Shown one piece after another: positions 33,313 through 42,887 of a stretch of DNA of 64,000 nucleotides. Where the stretch lies: NCBI RefSeq assembly GCF_009193135.1, contig NZ_VUKC01000017.1:1-64000 (forward strand), read 5' to 3'. The stretch is from Georgenia satyanarayanai. GTDB taxonomy: Bacteria > Actinomycetota > Actinomycetes > Actinomycetales > Actinomycetaceae. The position numbers and the translations under genes were made by a program. Each line of letters begins with the position of its first letter. Positions within the stretch are counted from its first letter, which is position 1. The notes under the pieces were generated by a model. That model made no database searches, was not told the DNA's origin, and saw only the letters and a list, made by a program, of their open reading frames with translations.

Positions 33313-35600
33313 CGACGACGGCGGTGCGGCCCGGCGCCGACGCCCGTGAGCTCCTCGCGGAGCGGGCCGAGCTGGTGGAGGCCGCCGCCGCGGTGCTGCG
33401 CGCGGAGGCGGCGCTGCGGGACGGTGTCGTCGCGCGCGTCGACGCATACCGGGACGAGCGGGTGCGCGGCGAGCTCGGCGGGATCGAGGTGGCCCGGCTG
33501 CGGGAGACGACCGAGCGCAACCTGCGGCTGCAGGCCCTGGAGGACGCCGGGGTGCGGACGGTGCGAGACGTCCTGGACGCGGGCGCGGAGCGGCTGGAGG
33601 CCCTGGACGGGGTCGGCCCGCACACCGCGCGGGCGGCGGCCGCCGCGGCGCAGCGGCTGGCCGGGACCTTCCGGGCGGGCGTGCCGGTGCGGATCGAGCC
33701 ACGCAGCGACGGGCCGCTCGGGCTGGGGCTCGCGTCCCTGCTGTACCGGCTGGACCGCCTGTCGGGCCCGCTGGAGGCACACCGCGACGAGCTGGCCGAC
33801 TTCGCCTCGACCGTCGCGGGACAGGTGCACCGGGCGGCCCCGGCACGCAGCCGGCTCGGGCTGCTCCTGCGCCGGCCGAGCACGCGCGACCGCGCCCGGG
33901 AGGCGCTGGAGGCGCTCGCCCGGTGGGAGCCGTGGCTCACCGCGACCGGCCTGCCCGCGACGGTGCGCGAGCTCACCGCGCTCCTCGCCGAGCCCGGCCC
34001 GCTCACCGTGTGGGAGCACCTCGAGACCCACACCGCCCGCTACTACGCGCTGCTCGACGAGCTCGTGCCCGGGCTGGGCGGCGCCGCGGCCCAGGGCACC
34101 CTCCCCGCCGAGCTCGTCGAGCGGATCGACGCCCTCCCGCTCGACGAGTCGCTCCTGCGGGCGCGGCTGCGCGGCTACCAGGCGTTCGGGGCGAGGTTCG
34201 CGCTCAACCAGGGCCGTGCGCTCATCGGGGACGAGATGGGTCTGGGCAAGACCGTCCAGGCCATCGCCGTCATGGCCCACCTCGCGGCGACGGGCGAGGA
34301 CCGGGCGCTCGTCGTATGCCCGGCGAGCGTCGTCGTCAACTGGTGCCGGGAGGTCGCGCTCCACAGCGAGCTGCGCGTCCACCGCGTCCACGGCCCCGGC
34401 CGCGAGGAGGCCCTGGCCGCCTGGCACCGCGACGGCGGCGTCGCGGTGACGACCTTCGCCACCCTCCCGGCGATCCCCCTCCCCGGCGCCCCCGCCCCCA
34501 CCCTCCCGCCGACAGCCACCCTCCCGCCGACAGCCGACCTGTCGCCGACAGCCGACTTGTCGCCGACAGCCGACTTGTCGCCATCCCCGGTGCCCGCCCT
34601 GCTCGTCGTCGACGAGGCCCACTACGTGAAGAACCCCCAGGCCCAGCGCACCCGGCAGGTCGCCGCCTGGGCCCAGCGGACCCCACGGGCGCTCCTCCTC
34701 ACCGGCACCGCGCTGCTCAACAGGGTCGAGGAGCTCCGCTCGCTGGCCCGCATGCTGCAGCCCGAGCTCGTCGCCTCCCTCCCGCCGCACCTCGGCCTCG
34801 CCGGCGCCGACACCTTCCGACGGCACCTCGCCCCGGTCTATCTGCGTCGCACCCTCGACGACGTGCTCGTCGAGCTGCCGCCGCGGGTGGTCGTCGACGA
34901 GTGGGAGACCATGACGCCGGTCGCGGAGCGGCGGTACCGGGACGCCGTCGCCGCGGGCAACCTCATGGCGATGCGCCGGGCGGACCTCACGGTTCCCGAC
35001 CCCGCCGACTCCGCGAAGCTCGAGCGGCTGCTCGAGATCGTCGCGGAGGCGCAGGACGGCGGGCAGCGCGTCGCCGTCTTCTCCTACTTCCTCGACGTCG
35101 TCGCCCGGGTGGCCGAGCAGGTGGAGCGGCTGCCCGGGGTGCACGCCTTCGGCCCGATCACGGGGTCGGTGCCCGCGGCCGAGCGGCAGGAGATCGTCGA
35201 CGCCTTCGCCGCGGGGCCGGCGGGCTCGGTCCTCGTGAGCCAGGTCGCCGCGGGCGGGGTGGGGCTCAACGTCCAGGCCGCGAGCGTCGTCGTCATCACC
35301 GAGCCGCAGCTCGTCCCGGCCGTGGAGGACCAGGCGGTCGGACGGGTGCACCGGATGGGCCAGCAGCGGCCGGTGCAGGTGCACCGGCTGCTCACCGAGG
35401 ACAGCGTCGACGAGCGCATCGAGGAGCTGCTCGCCGGCAAGCGCGAGGTCTTCGACGCCTTCGCCGGGGAGTCGAGCCTGGCGCAGGCGGCCCTCGGCGC
35501 CGTCGACGTCACCGAGGCCGAGCTCGCCACGCGCGTCGTCGCGGCCGAGCAGGCGCGCCTCGGGTACGGGCCGGCGTGGGACGGGCTCGCGGGCAGCTGA
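33309..35600 (+). CDS. SNF2/RapA-family DNA helicase-like ATPase
   Basis: The protein has 763 residues. The N-terminal 300 residues are helical, with a helix-hairpin-helix-like L-D-G-V-G-P-H-T-A-R-A-A-A (about 100-112). The SNF2 ATPase core follows: motif I D-E-M-G-L-G-K-T (about 310), motif II D-E-A-H-Y (about 436), motif III L-L-T-G-T-A, and the C-terminal helicase half with V-A-A-G-G-V-G-L-N and Q-A-V-G-R-V-H-R-M-G-Q. Between motifs Ia and II an 18-bp tandem repeat (34503-34582) encodes a Pro-Thr-Ala insertion. The ATG at 33309 overlaps the DUF3097 stop. Role: DNA-bound protein remodelling or repair; exact target unknown. Confidence 0.88.
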   Translation: MTTTAVRPGADARELLAERAELVEAAAAVLRAEAALRDGVVARVDAYRDERVRGELGGIEVARLRETTERNLRLQALEDAGVRTVRDVLDAGAERLEALDGVGPHTARAAAAAAQRLAGTFRAGVPVRIEPRSDGPLGLGLASLLYRLDRLSGPLEAHRDELADFASTVAGQVHRAAPARSRLGLLLRRPSTRDRAREALEALARWEPWLTATGLPATVRELTALLAEPGPLTVWEHLETHTARYYALLDELVPGLGGAAAQGTLPAELVERIDALPLDESLLRARLRGYQAFGARFALNQGRALIGDEMGLGKTVQAIAVMAHLAATGEDRALVVCPASVVVNWCREVALHSELRVHRVHGPGREEALAAWHRDGGVAVTTFATLPAIPLPGAPAPTLPPTATLPPTADLSPTADLSPTADLSPSPVPALLVVDEAHYVKNPQAQRTRQVAAWAQRTPRALLLTGTALLNRVEELRSLARMLQPELVASLPPHLGLAGADTFRRHLAPVYLRRTLDDVLVELPPRVVVDEWETMTPVAERRYRDAVAAGNLMAMRRADLTVPDPADSAKLERLLEIVAEAQDGGQRVAVFSYFLDVVARVAEQVERLPGVHAFGPITGSVPAAERQEIVDAFAAGPAGSVLVSQVAAGGVGLNVQAASVVVITEPQLVPAVEDQAVGRVHRMGQQRPVQVHRLLTEDSVDERIEELLAGKREVFDAFAGESSLAQAALGAVDVTEAELATRVVAAEQARLGYGPAWDGLAGS
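34503..34582 (+). repeat. 18-bp tandem repeat, 4.4 copies, inside the SNF2 gene
   Basis: The units start at 34503, 34521, 34539, 34557 and 34575. The core CGCCGACAGCC is shared by all full units. They stay in frame and encode L-P/S-P-T-A-x. The last three units have TGTCGCC and contain short complementary stretches (CGACA/TGTCG). Copy number could vary without a frameshift. Confidence 0.9.
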
Positions 35601-35884
35601 GCCGGCGCGGTTGCCGGCAGCGGCGGCGCTGTGCGTCCTCGACGCGTGCGACGGGGTCGTCCAGACGGTCAGCAGTGGCGCCCGTGTCCGCCACCGCCGG
35701 CCGACCGCGGGGACCGCTCCGCTGACCGCCACCACGCGACCGAGGGCTCTCGTGTCCTCGGCGCCGCCCGGATGAGTCCGGGCCGGGGCCGGTCCAAGCG
35801 CGTGTGTCTCGTGGACGTCCGTCCCGCGCACCCGCGACGCCCCTCTACCCTGGGTGTGACCCAGCACACCGCCCCGGAGGACCC

Positions 35885-36526
35885 ATGCCCCGCCGCCACC
35901 TGCTCACCGCCGCGCTCGCCACCACTCTGCTCCTCGCTGCGTGTGGCTCCGACGACGACGGCGCGGACGTCTCCCCGGGCCCGGCCGCCGAGACCCGCAC
36001 CGTGGACGCGGCCGATCCCTCACTCCCCGCGGCGCCGGACAGGTTCGTCGCCACGACGGACGCCGGCGCGCTCGACCTGACGCCGGTCGAGCAGGGCGAC
36101 GGGACCGGGGCGCGGAGCGCGAGCCTCGAGGTGGAGGTCACCTCGGCCAGCCTGCTCCCCTCCATCCCCGCCGACCTCTACGCAGACATCGCGTCGTCGC
36201 TGCACGCGGACTTCGCGCCCGGGGACGTCGGGGCGGACGAGGTCCGCGCCGCCGATGGCCGGGTGTTCCTCGTCGCCACGTACGAGACCCGCCCGACCGG
36301 TGACTCGGGGCCGGGCACCACGGGGGTGGTCAAGCTCGAGGGGCACGACGCCGCCGTGCTCTTCGACACCGACGAGGAGGACGCTCCGCGGACCGCCACC
36401 GTCGTCGTGTCGGTGCCGGTCGAGCACACCGCGCACGACGCCGTCATCGAGATCCAGGCCGAGGGCCCGGCCCAGGCGGTGAGCCTCGTCGACGGCACGC
36501 TCGCGTGGGGCGGCGGCTCGCGCTGA
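35885..36526 (+). CDS. Putative lipoprotein
   Basis: The protein has 213 residues. A lipoprotein signal peptide is clear: M-P-R-R-H basic start, hydrophobic core, and lipobox L-A-A-C with Cys at about residue 20, then an acidic S-D-D-D-G-A-D segment. The mature part is beta-rich, with no named domain recognised. The ATG at 35885 follows CGGAGG. The 284-nt gap upstream contains no other gene; a TACCCT at about 35846-35851 may be its -10 element. It faces hemW convergently. Confidence 0.82.
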   Translation: MPRRHLLTAALATTLLLAACGSDDDGADVSPGPAAETRTVDAADPSLPAAPDRFVATTDAGALDLTPVEQGDGTGARSASLEVEVTSASLLPSIPADLYADIASSLHADFAPGDVGADEVRAADGRVFLVATYETRPTGDSGPGTTGVVKLEGHDAAVLFDTDEEDAPRTATVVVSVPVEHTAHDAVIEIQAEGPAQAVSLVDGTLAWGGGSR

Positions 36527-36556
36527 CGCGGCGGCACCGCTCCCGGCCGGAGCGGC

Positions 36557-37795
36557 TCAGTCGGTGAGCGCGCGCACGACGGTGTCGGCGAGCAGCCGCC
36601 CGTGGCGGGTGAGCAGGATCCGGCCGGCCCGGGCGGCCGGCATGTCGACGAGCCCCTCGGCGATGAGCCGGGCCACGGCCTCGCGGTGACGTCCGGGCAC
36701 GCGTCCCGTCCCCGGCGCGAGCTCCAGCCCCTCGGCCAGCCGCACGCCGAGCAGCACCCGCTCGAGCTCACGGGCGGCGTCGTCGAGGACCTCGTGCCCC
36801 GCACCGGGGCTCAGCCCCTGCTCCAGGCGGTGGGCGTAGGCGCGCGGGTGCTTGACGTTCCACCAGCGCACCCCGCCGACGTGGCTGTGCGCCCCGGGCC
36901 CGACCCCCCACCAGTCCGCACCACGCCAGTAGTTGAGGTTGTGCCGGCAGGCGTGCTCCGGCGCGGTCGCGAAGTTCGACACCTCGTACCAGGACAGTCC
37001 GGCCGAGGTGAGGACGTCGTCGGCGGCCTCGTACTTGAGGGCGGCGTCGTCGTCGTCGGGCATGGGCAGCTCCCCGCGGCGGACCTGCGCCCCCATCTTC
37101 GTGCCCGGCTCGATCCCGAGCGCGTACGCGGACACGTGGTCCGGCTCGAGGGCGACGGCGGTCTCCAGGCTGGTCCGCCAGTCCGCGGCCGACTCCCCCG
37201 GGGTGCCGTAGATGAGGTCGACGGAGACGTCGAGCCCGGCGTCGCGCGCCCAGCGGACGACGTCGGGCAGGCGCGCGGGGTCGTGCGTGCGGTCGAGGGT
37301 GGCCAGGACGTGGGGGACGGCGGACTGCATCCCGAAGGAGACGCGGGTGAAGCCGGCGGCGGCGAGCTGCTCGAGGGAGCCCGGCGTCACCGAGTCCGGG
37401 TTGGCCTCCGTCGTCACCTCGGCGCCGGCGGCCAGGCCCCACGTCGCCCGCACGTGGGCGAGCATCGCGGCGAGGTCAGCGGCCGGGAGCAGCGTGGGCG
37501 TGCCGCCCCCGACGAACACGGTGGACACCGCACGCTGGGCGACACCGGCCCGCGAGAGCACCCCGGCCGCGAGGTCGATCTCCCGGCGGGCGGTGTCGGC
37601 GTAGGCGGCCTGGCTCGCACCGCCCCCGAGCTCCGTGGCGGTGTAGGTGTTGAAGTCGCAGTACCCGCAGCGCACCCGGCAGAACGGCACGTGGAGGTAG
37701 ACGCCGAGGTCACGGTCGGCCGAGCCGACGGCGGCGGACGCGGGCAGTGCCCCGTCCGCAGGGACGGGCTCGCCCGCGGGCAGGGCGGGACTCAC
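36557..37795 (-). CDS. hemW: Radical SAM protein HemW (haem chaperone)
   Basis: The protein has 412 residues. The radical-SAM cluster motif [14 protein letters not shown] gives C-x3-C-x2-C (about 38-45) with the HemW-type DFN. F-V-G-G-G-T-P and a C-terminal HemW winged domain are present. HemW inserts haem into target proteins and is not a coproporphyrinogen oxidase; the D-F-N version after the cluster matches HemW rather than HemN. The GTG at 37795 overlaps the lepA stop (GTGA). lepA-hemW order is conserved in many bacteria. Confidence 0.93.
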   Translation of the reverse strand: MSPALPAGEPVPADGALPASAAVGSADRDLGVYLHVPFCRVRCGYCDFNTYTATELGGGASQAAYADTARREIDLAAGVLSRAGVAQRAVSTVFVGGGTPTLLPAADLAAMLAHVRATWGLAAGAEVTTEANPDSVTPGSLEQLAAAGFTRVSFGMQSAVPHVLATLDRTHDPARLPDVVRWARDAGLDVSVDLIYGTPGESAADWRTSLETAVALEPDHVSAYALGIEPGTKMGAQVRRGELPMPDDDDAALKYEAADDVLTSAGLSWYEVSNFATAPEHACRHNLNYWRGADWWGVGPGAHSHVGGVRWWNVKHPRAYAHRLEQGLSPGAGHEVLDDAARELERVLLGVRLAEGLELAPGTGRVPGRHREAVARLIAEGLVDMPAARAGRILLTRHGRLLADTVVRALTD

Positions 37796-39666
37796 TTCTT
37801 GCCCTTGGAGTCCTTGCCCGTCGGGGTGTCGGAGGACAGGGCGGCGATGAAGGCCTCCGGCGGAACCTCGACCCGGCCGATGTTCTTCATCCGCTTCTTG
37901 CCCTCCTTCTGCTTCTCCAGGAGCTTGCGCTTGCGGGAGATGTCACCGCCGTAGCACTTGGCGAGCATGTCCTTGCGCAGCGCGCGGATGGTCTCGCGGG
38001 CGATGATCCGGGCCCCGATCGCCGCCTGGATCGGCACCTCGAACTGCTGGCGGGGGATGATCTCGCGCAGCTTGCCGGCCATCTCGACGCCGTAGGGGTA
38101 GGCCTTGTCGCGGTGGACGATCGAGCTGAAGGCGTCGACCTTCTCCCCGTGGAGGAGGATGTCGACCTTGACGAGGTCGGCGACCTGCTCGCCGTCGGCC
38201 TCGTAGTCGAAGGACGCGTAGCCGCGGGTGCGGGACTTGAGCTGGTCGAAGAAGTCGAAGACGATCTCGGCCAGCGGCAGGTGGTAGCGCATCTCCACCC
38301 GCTCCGGGGAGAGGTAGTCCATGCCGTCCTGGGTGCCGCGCCGCTGCTGGCACAGCTCCATGACGGCGCCGATGAACTCCGACGGCGTGATGATGGTCGC
38401 GCGCACGACCGGCTCGTAGACCTCGGAGATCTTCCCGTCGGGGTACTCGCTCGGGTTGGTCACCTGGGTGCGCGTGCCGTCCTCGGTGACGACGTTGTAG
38501 ACGACGTTGGGCGCGGTGGAGATGAGGTCGAGGTCGAACTCGCGCTCGAGGCGCTCGCGCACGATCTCCAGGTGGAGCAGGCCGAGGTAGCCGCAGCGGA
38601 AGCCGAAGCCGAGCGCGACGGAGGTCTCGGGCTCGTAGGCCAGGGCCGCGTCGTTGAGCTTGAGCTTGTCCAGGGCGTCGCGCAGCACCGGGTAGTCCGA
38701 GCCGTCCACCGGGAACAGCCCGGAGTAGACCATCGGCTGCGGGTCGCGGTACTCGCCCACCGCCTCCTCGGCGGGTCGCGCCGCGTTGGTCACCGTGTCA
38801 CCGACCCGGGACTGGCGCACGTCCTTGACGCCGGTGATGAGGTAGCCGACCTCGCCGACGCCCAGGCCCTTGGTGGGCTTGGGCTCCGGGGAGCTGACGC
38901 CGATCTCGAGGAGGTCGACGCTCGTGCCGGTCGACATCATCGTGAGCTTCTCGCGGGGCTTGATCGCGCCGTCGACGACGCGCACGTAGGTGACGACGCC
39001 GCGGTAGGTGTCGTAGACCGAGTCGAAGATCATCGCCCGGGCCGGGGCGTCCGGGTCCCCGACCGGGGCCGGGATGTCGCGGACGATGCGGTCGAGGAGC
39101 TCGGGGACGCCGACGCCGGTCTTGCCCGAGACCGCCAGGCAGTCCTCCGGCTCACCGCCGATGAGGTTCGCCAGCTCCTCGGCGTAGCGCTCCGGCTGCG
39201 CGCCGGGCAGGTCGATCTTGTTGAGGACCGGGATGATCGTGAGGTCGTTCTCCATCGCCAGGTAGAGGTTGGCGAGGGTCTGTGCCTCGATGCCCTGCGC
39301 GGCGTCGACGAGGAGCAGCGCCCCCTCGCAGGCGGCGAGCGAGCGGGAGACCTCGTAGGTGAAGTCGACGTGGCCGGGCGTGTCGATCATGTTGAGCGCG
39401 TAGGCGGCCTCCCCGACCTGCCACGGCATGCGCACGGCCTGGGACTTGATCGTGATGCCGCGCTCCCGCTCGATGTCCATCCGGTCGAGGTACTGGGCGC
39501 GCATCGCGCGGTCCTCGACGACCCCGGTGAGCTGGAGCATGCGGTCGGCCAGCGTCGACTTGCCGTGGTCGATGTGCGCGATGATGCAGAAGTTGCGCAG
39601 CAGCTCGGGCGCGGTCGCCGCAGGGGCGATCGCTGCGGTCAGCGCAGGGCTGGGGATCGGGGACAC
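37792..39666 (-). CDS. lepA: Elongation factor 4 (LepA)
   Basis: The protein has 624 residues, slightly longer than E. coli LepA because of an N-terminal extension of about 25 residues. GTPase motifs: A-H-I-D-H-G-K-S-T (about 31), [15 protein letters not shown] and N-K-I-D. Domains II, III, V and the LepA-specific C-terminal domain are intact, ending in a Lys-rich tail. It acts on ribosomes during initiation, back-translocation or subunit maturation. The GTG at 39666 follows AAGGAA by 6-7 nt. Confidence 0.97.
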   Translation of the reverse strand: MSPIPSPALTAAIAPAATAPELLRNFCIIAHIDHGKSTLADRMLQLTGVVEDRAMRAQYLDRMDIERERGITIKSQAVRMPWQVGEAAYALNMIDTPGHVDFTYEVSRSLAACEGALLLVDAAQGIEAQTLANLYLAMENDLTIIPVLNKIDLPGAQPERYAEELANLIGGEPEDCLAVSGKTGVGVPELLDRIVRDIPAPVGDPDAPARAMIFDSVYDTYRGVVTYVRVVDGAIKPREKLTMMSTGTSVDLLEIGVSSPEPKPTKGLGVGEVGYLITGVKDVRQSRVGDTVTNAARPAEEAVGEYRDPQPMVYSGLFPVDGSDYPVLRDALDKLKLNDAALAYEPETSVALGFGFRCGYLGLLHLEIVRERLEREFDLDLISTAPNVVYNVVTEDGTRTQVTNPSEYPDGKISEVYEPVVRATIITPSEFIGAVMELCQQRRGTQDGMDYLSPERVEMRYHLPLAEIVFDFFDQLKSRTRGYASFDYEADGEQVADLVKVDILLHGEKVDAFSSIVHRDKAYPYGVEMAGKLREIIPRQQFEVPIQAAIGARIIARETIRALRKDMLAKCYGGDISRKRKLLEKQKEGKKRMKNIGRVEVPPEAFIAALSSDTPTGKDSKGKK

Positions 39667-39796
39667 TCACGTTCCTTCAAAGCGACGACGACGCGCGGAA
39701 CCGGTTCCGCGAGGACACACTGCCACCCATGGTCCCACGAGGCGGCGGCAACCGGCGCCTCCGGCAGGGCCTGTCCACCGAGGAGAGGAATCACCG

Positions 39797-39940
39797 ATGT
39801 CCAACCTGCCCGACGAGCCCACCGTCAACGCGCCGTCCGCCCACTTCGAGGACCCCGTGGTGCTCGAGGAGGACGAGACGGTCCCGCCGCGGCCCGAGGA
39901 GGAGATCGCCGACGAGCTGCGCGCCGAGCCGCAGCCGTAG
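39797..39940 (+). CDS. Small acidic protein of unknown function (47 aa)
   Basis: The ATG at 39797 follows GGAGAGGAA with good spacing, which is the main reason to accept it. The protein is highly acidic (P-V-V-L-E-E-D-E-T-V-P-P-R-P-E-E-E) with no membrane segment or Cys. It is divergent from lepA and convergent with the membrane protein at 39964-40527. I recognise no family. Confidence 0.6.
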   Translation: MSNLPDEPTVNAPSAHFEDPVVLEEDETVPPRPEEEIADELRAEPQP

Positions 39941-39963
39941 CCGTCCCACCCGCTCGGCGTCGC

Positions 39964-40527
39964 TCAGGTCAGCAGCAGGGCGAAGGCGCTCATGAAGGAG
40001 CCGAGGACGCCGAGCGGGATCGCGGCGACCGTGCCGAGGAAGGCGACGAGCGTGACGCGCAGGTCGTCCCGCAGGTAGGGCGCCCGGACGGGGCCGCCCG
40101 CCGCGCGCAGCAGGGCGCGCTGGGTGGCCTCGACCCGCGGGAACCACCGGGCGGTGCGGACCCGTCCCTCGTCCATCGCGTCGGTGAGCGTGGCGAGCTC
40201 CTCCTCGAGGGCCGCCTGGGTCGGCTCGCCCGTCACGACGACGACGCCACCCGCCGTCGTCACCGGACCGTCCCCGATGTCCGCCGTCGCGCGCTGCAGC
40301 CGCTCCCGGCGGACGGCGAGGACGGCGACCGGGACGGCGAGCACGACCGCGAGGGCGAAGGGGACCCACCCGGTCCACGACACGGCGTCCAGGCCGAGGA
40401 GCACGCCGAACAGGAGGAAGACACCGACGGGCACCGCGGCGCCGACGAGGAGGAGGTACCCCGGCCGGCGCGCGAGGCGCACGACGTTGACGACGATCTG
40501 GTTCATCGCGTCGTTGGTCGCACTCAT
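39964..40527 (-). CDS. Conserved membrane protein of unknown function
   Basis: The protein has 187 residues. Two hydrophobic helices at about 22-70 are followed by a soluble segment (about 75-150) with T-D-A-M-D-E-G-R-V-R-T-A-R-W-F-P-R, then one C-terminal helix (about 160-185). The ATG at 40527 follows GGGAGG. I recognise no family. It is divergently arranged to the BCCT transporter, 98 nt away, and may share a control region with it. Confidence 0.72.
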   Translation of the reverse strand: MSATNDAMNQIVVNVVRLARRPGYLLLVGAAVPVGVFLLFGVLLGLDAVSWTGWVPFALAVVLAVPVAVLAVRRERLQRATADIGDGPVTTAGGVVVVTGEPTQAALEEELATLTDAMDEGRVRTARWFPRVEATQRALLRAAGGPVRAPYLRDDLRVTLVAFLGTVAAIPLGVLGSFMSAFALLLT

Positions 40528-40625
40528 GGCACCAGCCTCCCACGCTGCCCGGGAGGCGGTCCCCCGGGCCCCCGGTTAACGTCGGGGCGACCATTCCGGT
40601 TCCCCACGGAGGAGCTCTCCCCACC

Positions 40626-42353
40626 ATGAAGCCGCTCGACCGGATGCACGACGCGCTCGGACTGCGCACCAGTCCCCGGATCTTCTTCCCAGCGGCACTG
40701 ATCGCGATCCTCTTCGTCGTCGGCACGATCCTGTTCACCGACCAGGTGGACGCGGCCTTCGCCGGTGCGTCGGGATGGATCATGTCGAACCTCGGGTGGT
40801 TCTACATCCTGGGGGTCACGGTCTTCCTGCTCTTCCTCGTCTACCTCGCGGCGAGCCGCTTCGGGCGGGTGCGGTTGGGCGACACGAAGCCCGAGCACTC
40901 CGGTGTCGCCTGGTTCGCCATGCTCTTCGCGGCCGGCATCGGCTCGATCCTCATGTTCTGGGGCGTGGCGGAGCCGATCAACCACTACGCCAACCCGCCG
41001 ATGCAGGACGTCGCGGGCCAGACGCAGGCGGCTGCACGCGAGGCCATCGCCTTCACGCTGTACCACTTCGGGCTGCACACGTGGGCGATCTTCGCCCTCC
41101 CGGCGCTGGGCTTCGCCTACTTCATGTACCGGCGCAACCTGCCCCCTCGGGTGAGCTCGATCTTCCAGCCGCTCCTCGGGGAGAAGATCCACGGCCCCGT
41201 GGGCGCGGCCATCGACGTCGTCGCCGTCGTCGGCACGATCTTCGGCGTCGGGGTCTCGGTGGGTCTGGGCACCCTGCAGATCAACAGCGGCCTCAACTCG
41301 CTGTGGGGGCTGGGCGAGAGCCGGCTCGTCCAGGTGCTCATCATCGTCGCGGTCTCCGCGATCGCCGTCGTCTCGGTGAGCGTGGGGCTGGAGAAGGGCA
41401 TCAAGCGCCTGTCCAACTTCAACATCGTCCTCGCCGTGGGCCTGCTGTGCTTCGTCGTCGCCACCGGTCCCACGCTCTTCCTCGTCAAGGGCACGATCGA
41501 GTCGGTGGGGATCTACGCCTCCGCGCTGCCGCAGCTCGCCTTCTGGAACGACACCGCGAACGGCTCGGGCTGGCAGAACCAGTGGACGGTCTTCTACTGG
41601 GCGTGGACGATCTCGTGGTCCCCCTTCACCGGCATCTTCATCGCGAAGATCTCCAAGGGCCGCACCATCCGCCAGTTCGTCAGCGGTGTGCTCGCCGCGC
41701 CCGTGCTCTTCAGCATCGTGTGGTTCGGCGTCTTCGGCTGGGCGTCCTTCGGGATCGAGCAGGAGACGCCGGGTGAGCTCGTCGGCCCGGTGGTCGAGCA
41801 GGGCGACGTCGCGACGGCCCTGTTCGTCTTCCTCGAGCACTTCCCGTGGACCACGGCGACGCAGATCCTCGCCGTCGTCCTCGTCGTCATCTTCTTCACG
41901 ACGTCGGTCGACTCCGCCGGCCTCGTCATCGACTCGATCAGCAACGGCTACGAGGAGGAGGCACCCGGCCGCCAGCGGGTGTTCTGGACGATCGCCATGG
42001 GTGCCGTCGCCGCGACCATGCTCGCGGCCACCGGCGAGGGCGGGCTCGCGGCGCTCCAGCAGGTGATCATCGTCGTCGGCCTGCCGTTCTTCATCATCGG
42101 GTACGTGATGATCTACACGATCCTCGCCGCCCTCAAGGAGGACGCGGGGGAGGCGCCACCCATCCGCGCGCTGCGCTGGCGGCGGGTGCTGCCGCCGGAG
42201 GAGGCGGCGCGTCGCGCCGAGGACGACGAGTACGACAACGACACCTTCACCGTCGTCCCGGAGATCGAGCCGGGCCAGGACCCCATCCCGGTCGACCCCG
42301 TCATGGCCGGGGACGACGACGATCCGACGACGCCGGACCCCGCCCGCGGATGA
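40626..42353 (+). CDS. BCCT-family transporter (glycine betaine/choline/carnitine type)
   Basis: The protein has 575 residues and about 12 transmembrane helices. The family signature is clear at about residue 325-350: F-Y-W-A-W-T-I-S-W-S-P-F-T-G-I-F-I-A, with the Trp box of the substrate site. F-G-V-G-V-S-V-G-L-G-T-L-Q in the fourth or fifth helix is also typical. A hydrophilic acidic C-terminal tail of about 70 residues follows, as in osmoregulated BetP-like members. Substrate is probably betaine or a similar quaternary amine taken up with sodium; it cannot be fixed from sequence. The ATG at 40626 follows CGGAGGAG. Confidence 0.93.
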   Translation: MKPLDRMHDALGLRTSPRIFFPAALIAILFVVGTILFTDQVDAAFAGASGWIMSNLGWFYILGVTVFLLFLVYLAASRFGRVRLGDTKPEHSGVAWFAMLFAAGIGSILMFWGVAEPINHYANPPMQDVAGQTQAAAREAIAFTLYHFGLHTWAIFALPALGFAYFMYRRNLPPRVSSIFQPLLGEKIHGPVGAAIDVVAVVGTIFGVGVSVGLGTLQINSGLNSLWGLGESRLVQVLIIVAVSAIAVVSVSVGLEKGIKRLSNFNIVLAVGLLCFVVATGPTLFLVKGTIESVGIYASALPQLAFWNDTANGSGWQNQWTVFYWAWTISWSPFTGIFIAKISKGRTIRQFVSGVLAAPVLFSIVWFGVFGWASFGIEQETPGELVGPVVEQGDVATALFVFLEHFPWTTATQILAVVLVVIFFTTSVDSAGLVIDSISNGYEEEAPGRQRVFWTIAMGAVAATMLAATGEGGLAALQQVIIVVGLPFFIIGYVMIYTILAALKEDAGEAPPIRALRWRRVLPPEEAARRAEDDEYDNDTFTVVPEIEPGQDPIPVDPVMAGDDDDPTTPDPARG

Positions 42354-42388
42354 CGGGCGCCACACCGGCCCCGCACCGGCCCGGCACC

Positions 42389-42397
42389 TGGTAAAGT
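42389..42397 (+). promoter_or_regulatory. rpsT promoter, extended -10 TGGTAAAGT
   Basis: An extended -10 element (TGn followed by TAAAGT) stands about 140 nt before rpsT with no evident -35. The resulting leader of about 135 nt contains GGTCG/CGACC and GGCCG/CGGCC pairings, possibly for S20 autocontrol; I see no known element in it. Confidence 0.45.
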
Positions 42398-42539
42398 ACC
42401 TCGCTGAGCCTCCGCCGGTCGTGCGGGGGCCGGCTAGCGGCCGACCACGGGTGTCCCCACTCCCCAGTCCCGGTCGCTGGCACAGCCCTCACCGACCCAT
42501 TGTCTGATCGCTTCGGCGAAACGTAGGAGAAGTCCACAC

Positions 42540-42800
42540 GTGGCGAACATCAAGTCCCAGAAGAAGCGCATCCTCACCAACGAGAAGGCGCGTCTCCGCA
42601 ACAAGGCCGTGAAGTCCGAGCTCAAGACGCACGTGCGTCGGGTGCGCGAGGCGATCGCCGCCGGCGACAAGGAGACCGCGGCCACCGCGCTCCAGTCCGC
42701 CGGGCGCAAGCTCGACAAGGCCGCGAGCAAGGGCGTCATCCACGCCAACCAGGCCGCGCAGCGCAAGTCGAAGCTGGCCAAGCAGGTCGCCGGCCTGTAG
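42540..42800 (+). CDS. rpsT: 30S ribosomal protein S20
   Basis: The protein has 86 residues: the typical N-terminus [10 protein letters not shown], high Lys/Arg/Ala content and helical throughout. It binds the 16S rRNA 5' and 3' minor domains. The start is GTG at 42540, preceded by AGGAGAAG. A strong hairpin terminator follows. Confidence 0.98.
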   Translation: MANIKSQKKRILTNEKARLRNKAVKSELKTHVRRVREAIAAGDKETAATALQSAGRKLDKAASKGVIHANQAAQRKSKLAKQVAGL

Positions 42801-42816
42801 AGACCCGGCCCTCCCA

Positions 42817-42855
42817 ACGACGGCGTCGTTCCCCACCGGGGAGCGGCGCCGTCGT
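42817..42855 (+). terminator. rpsT terminator hairpin
   Basis: ACGACGGCG (42817-42825) pairs with CGCCGTCGT (42847-42855), and inside it CGTTCCCC pairs with GGGGAGCG with one wobble, leaving a 3-nt loop. No T-tract, as is common in actinobacteria. Confidence 0.75.
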
Positions 42856-42887
42856 CGTCGCTCCGCCCACACGCTCGAGGAGAGCCG

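Noticed and set aside
34503-34582. CRISPR-like array
   Set aside because: The units are 18 bp, directly tandem, with no spacers and in frame within a helicase gene.
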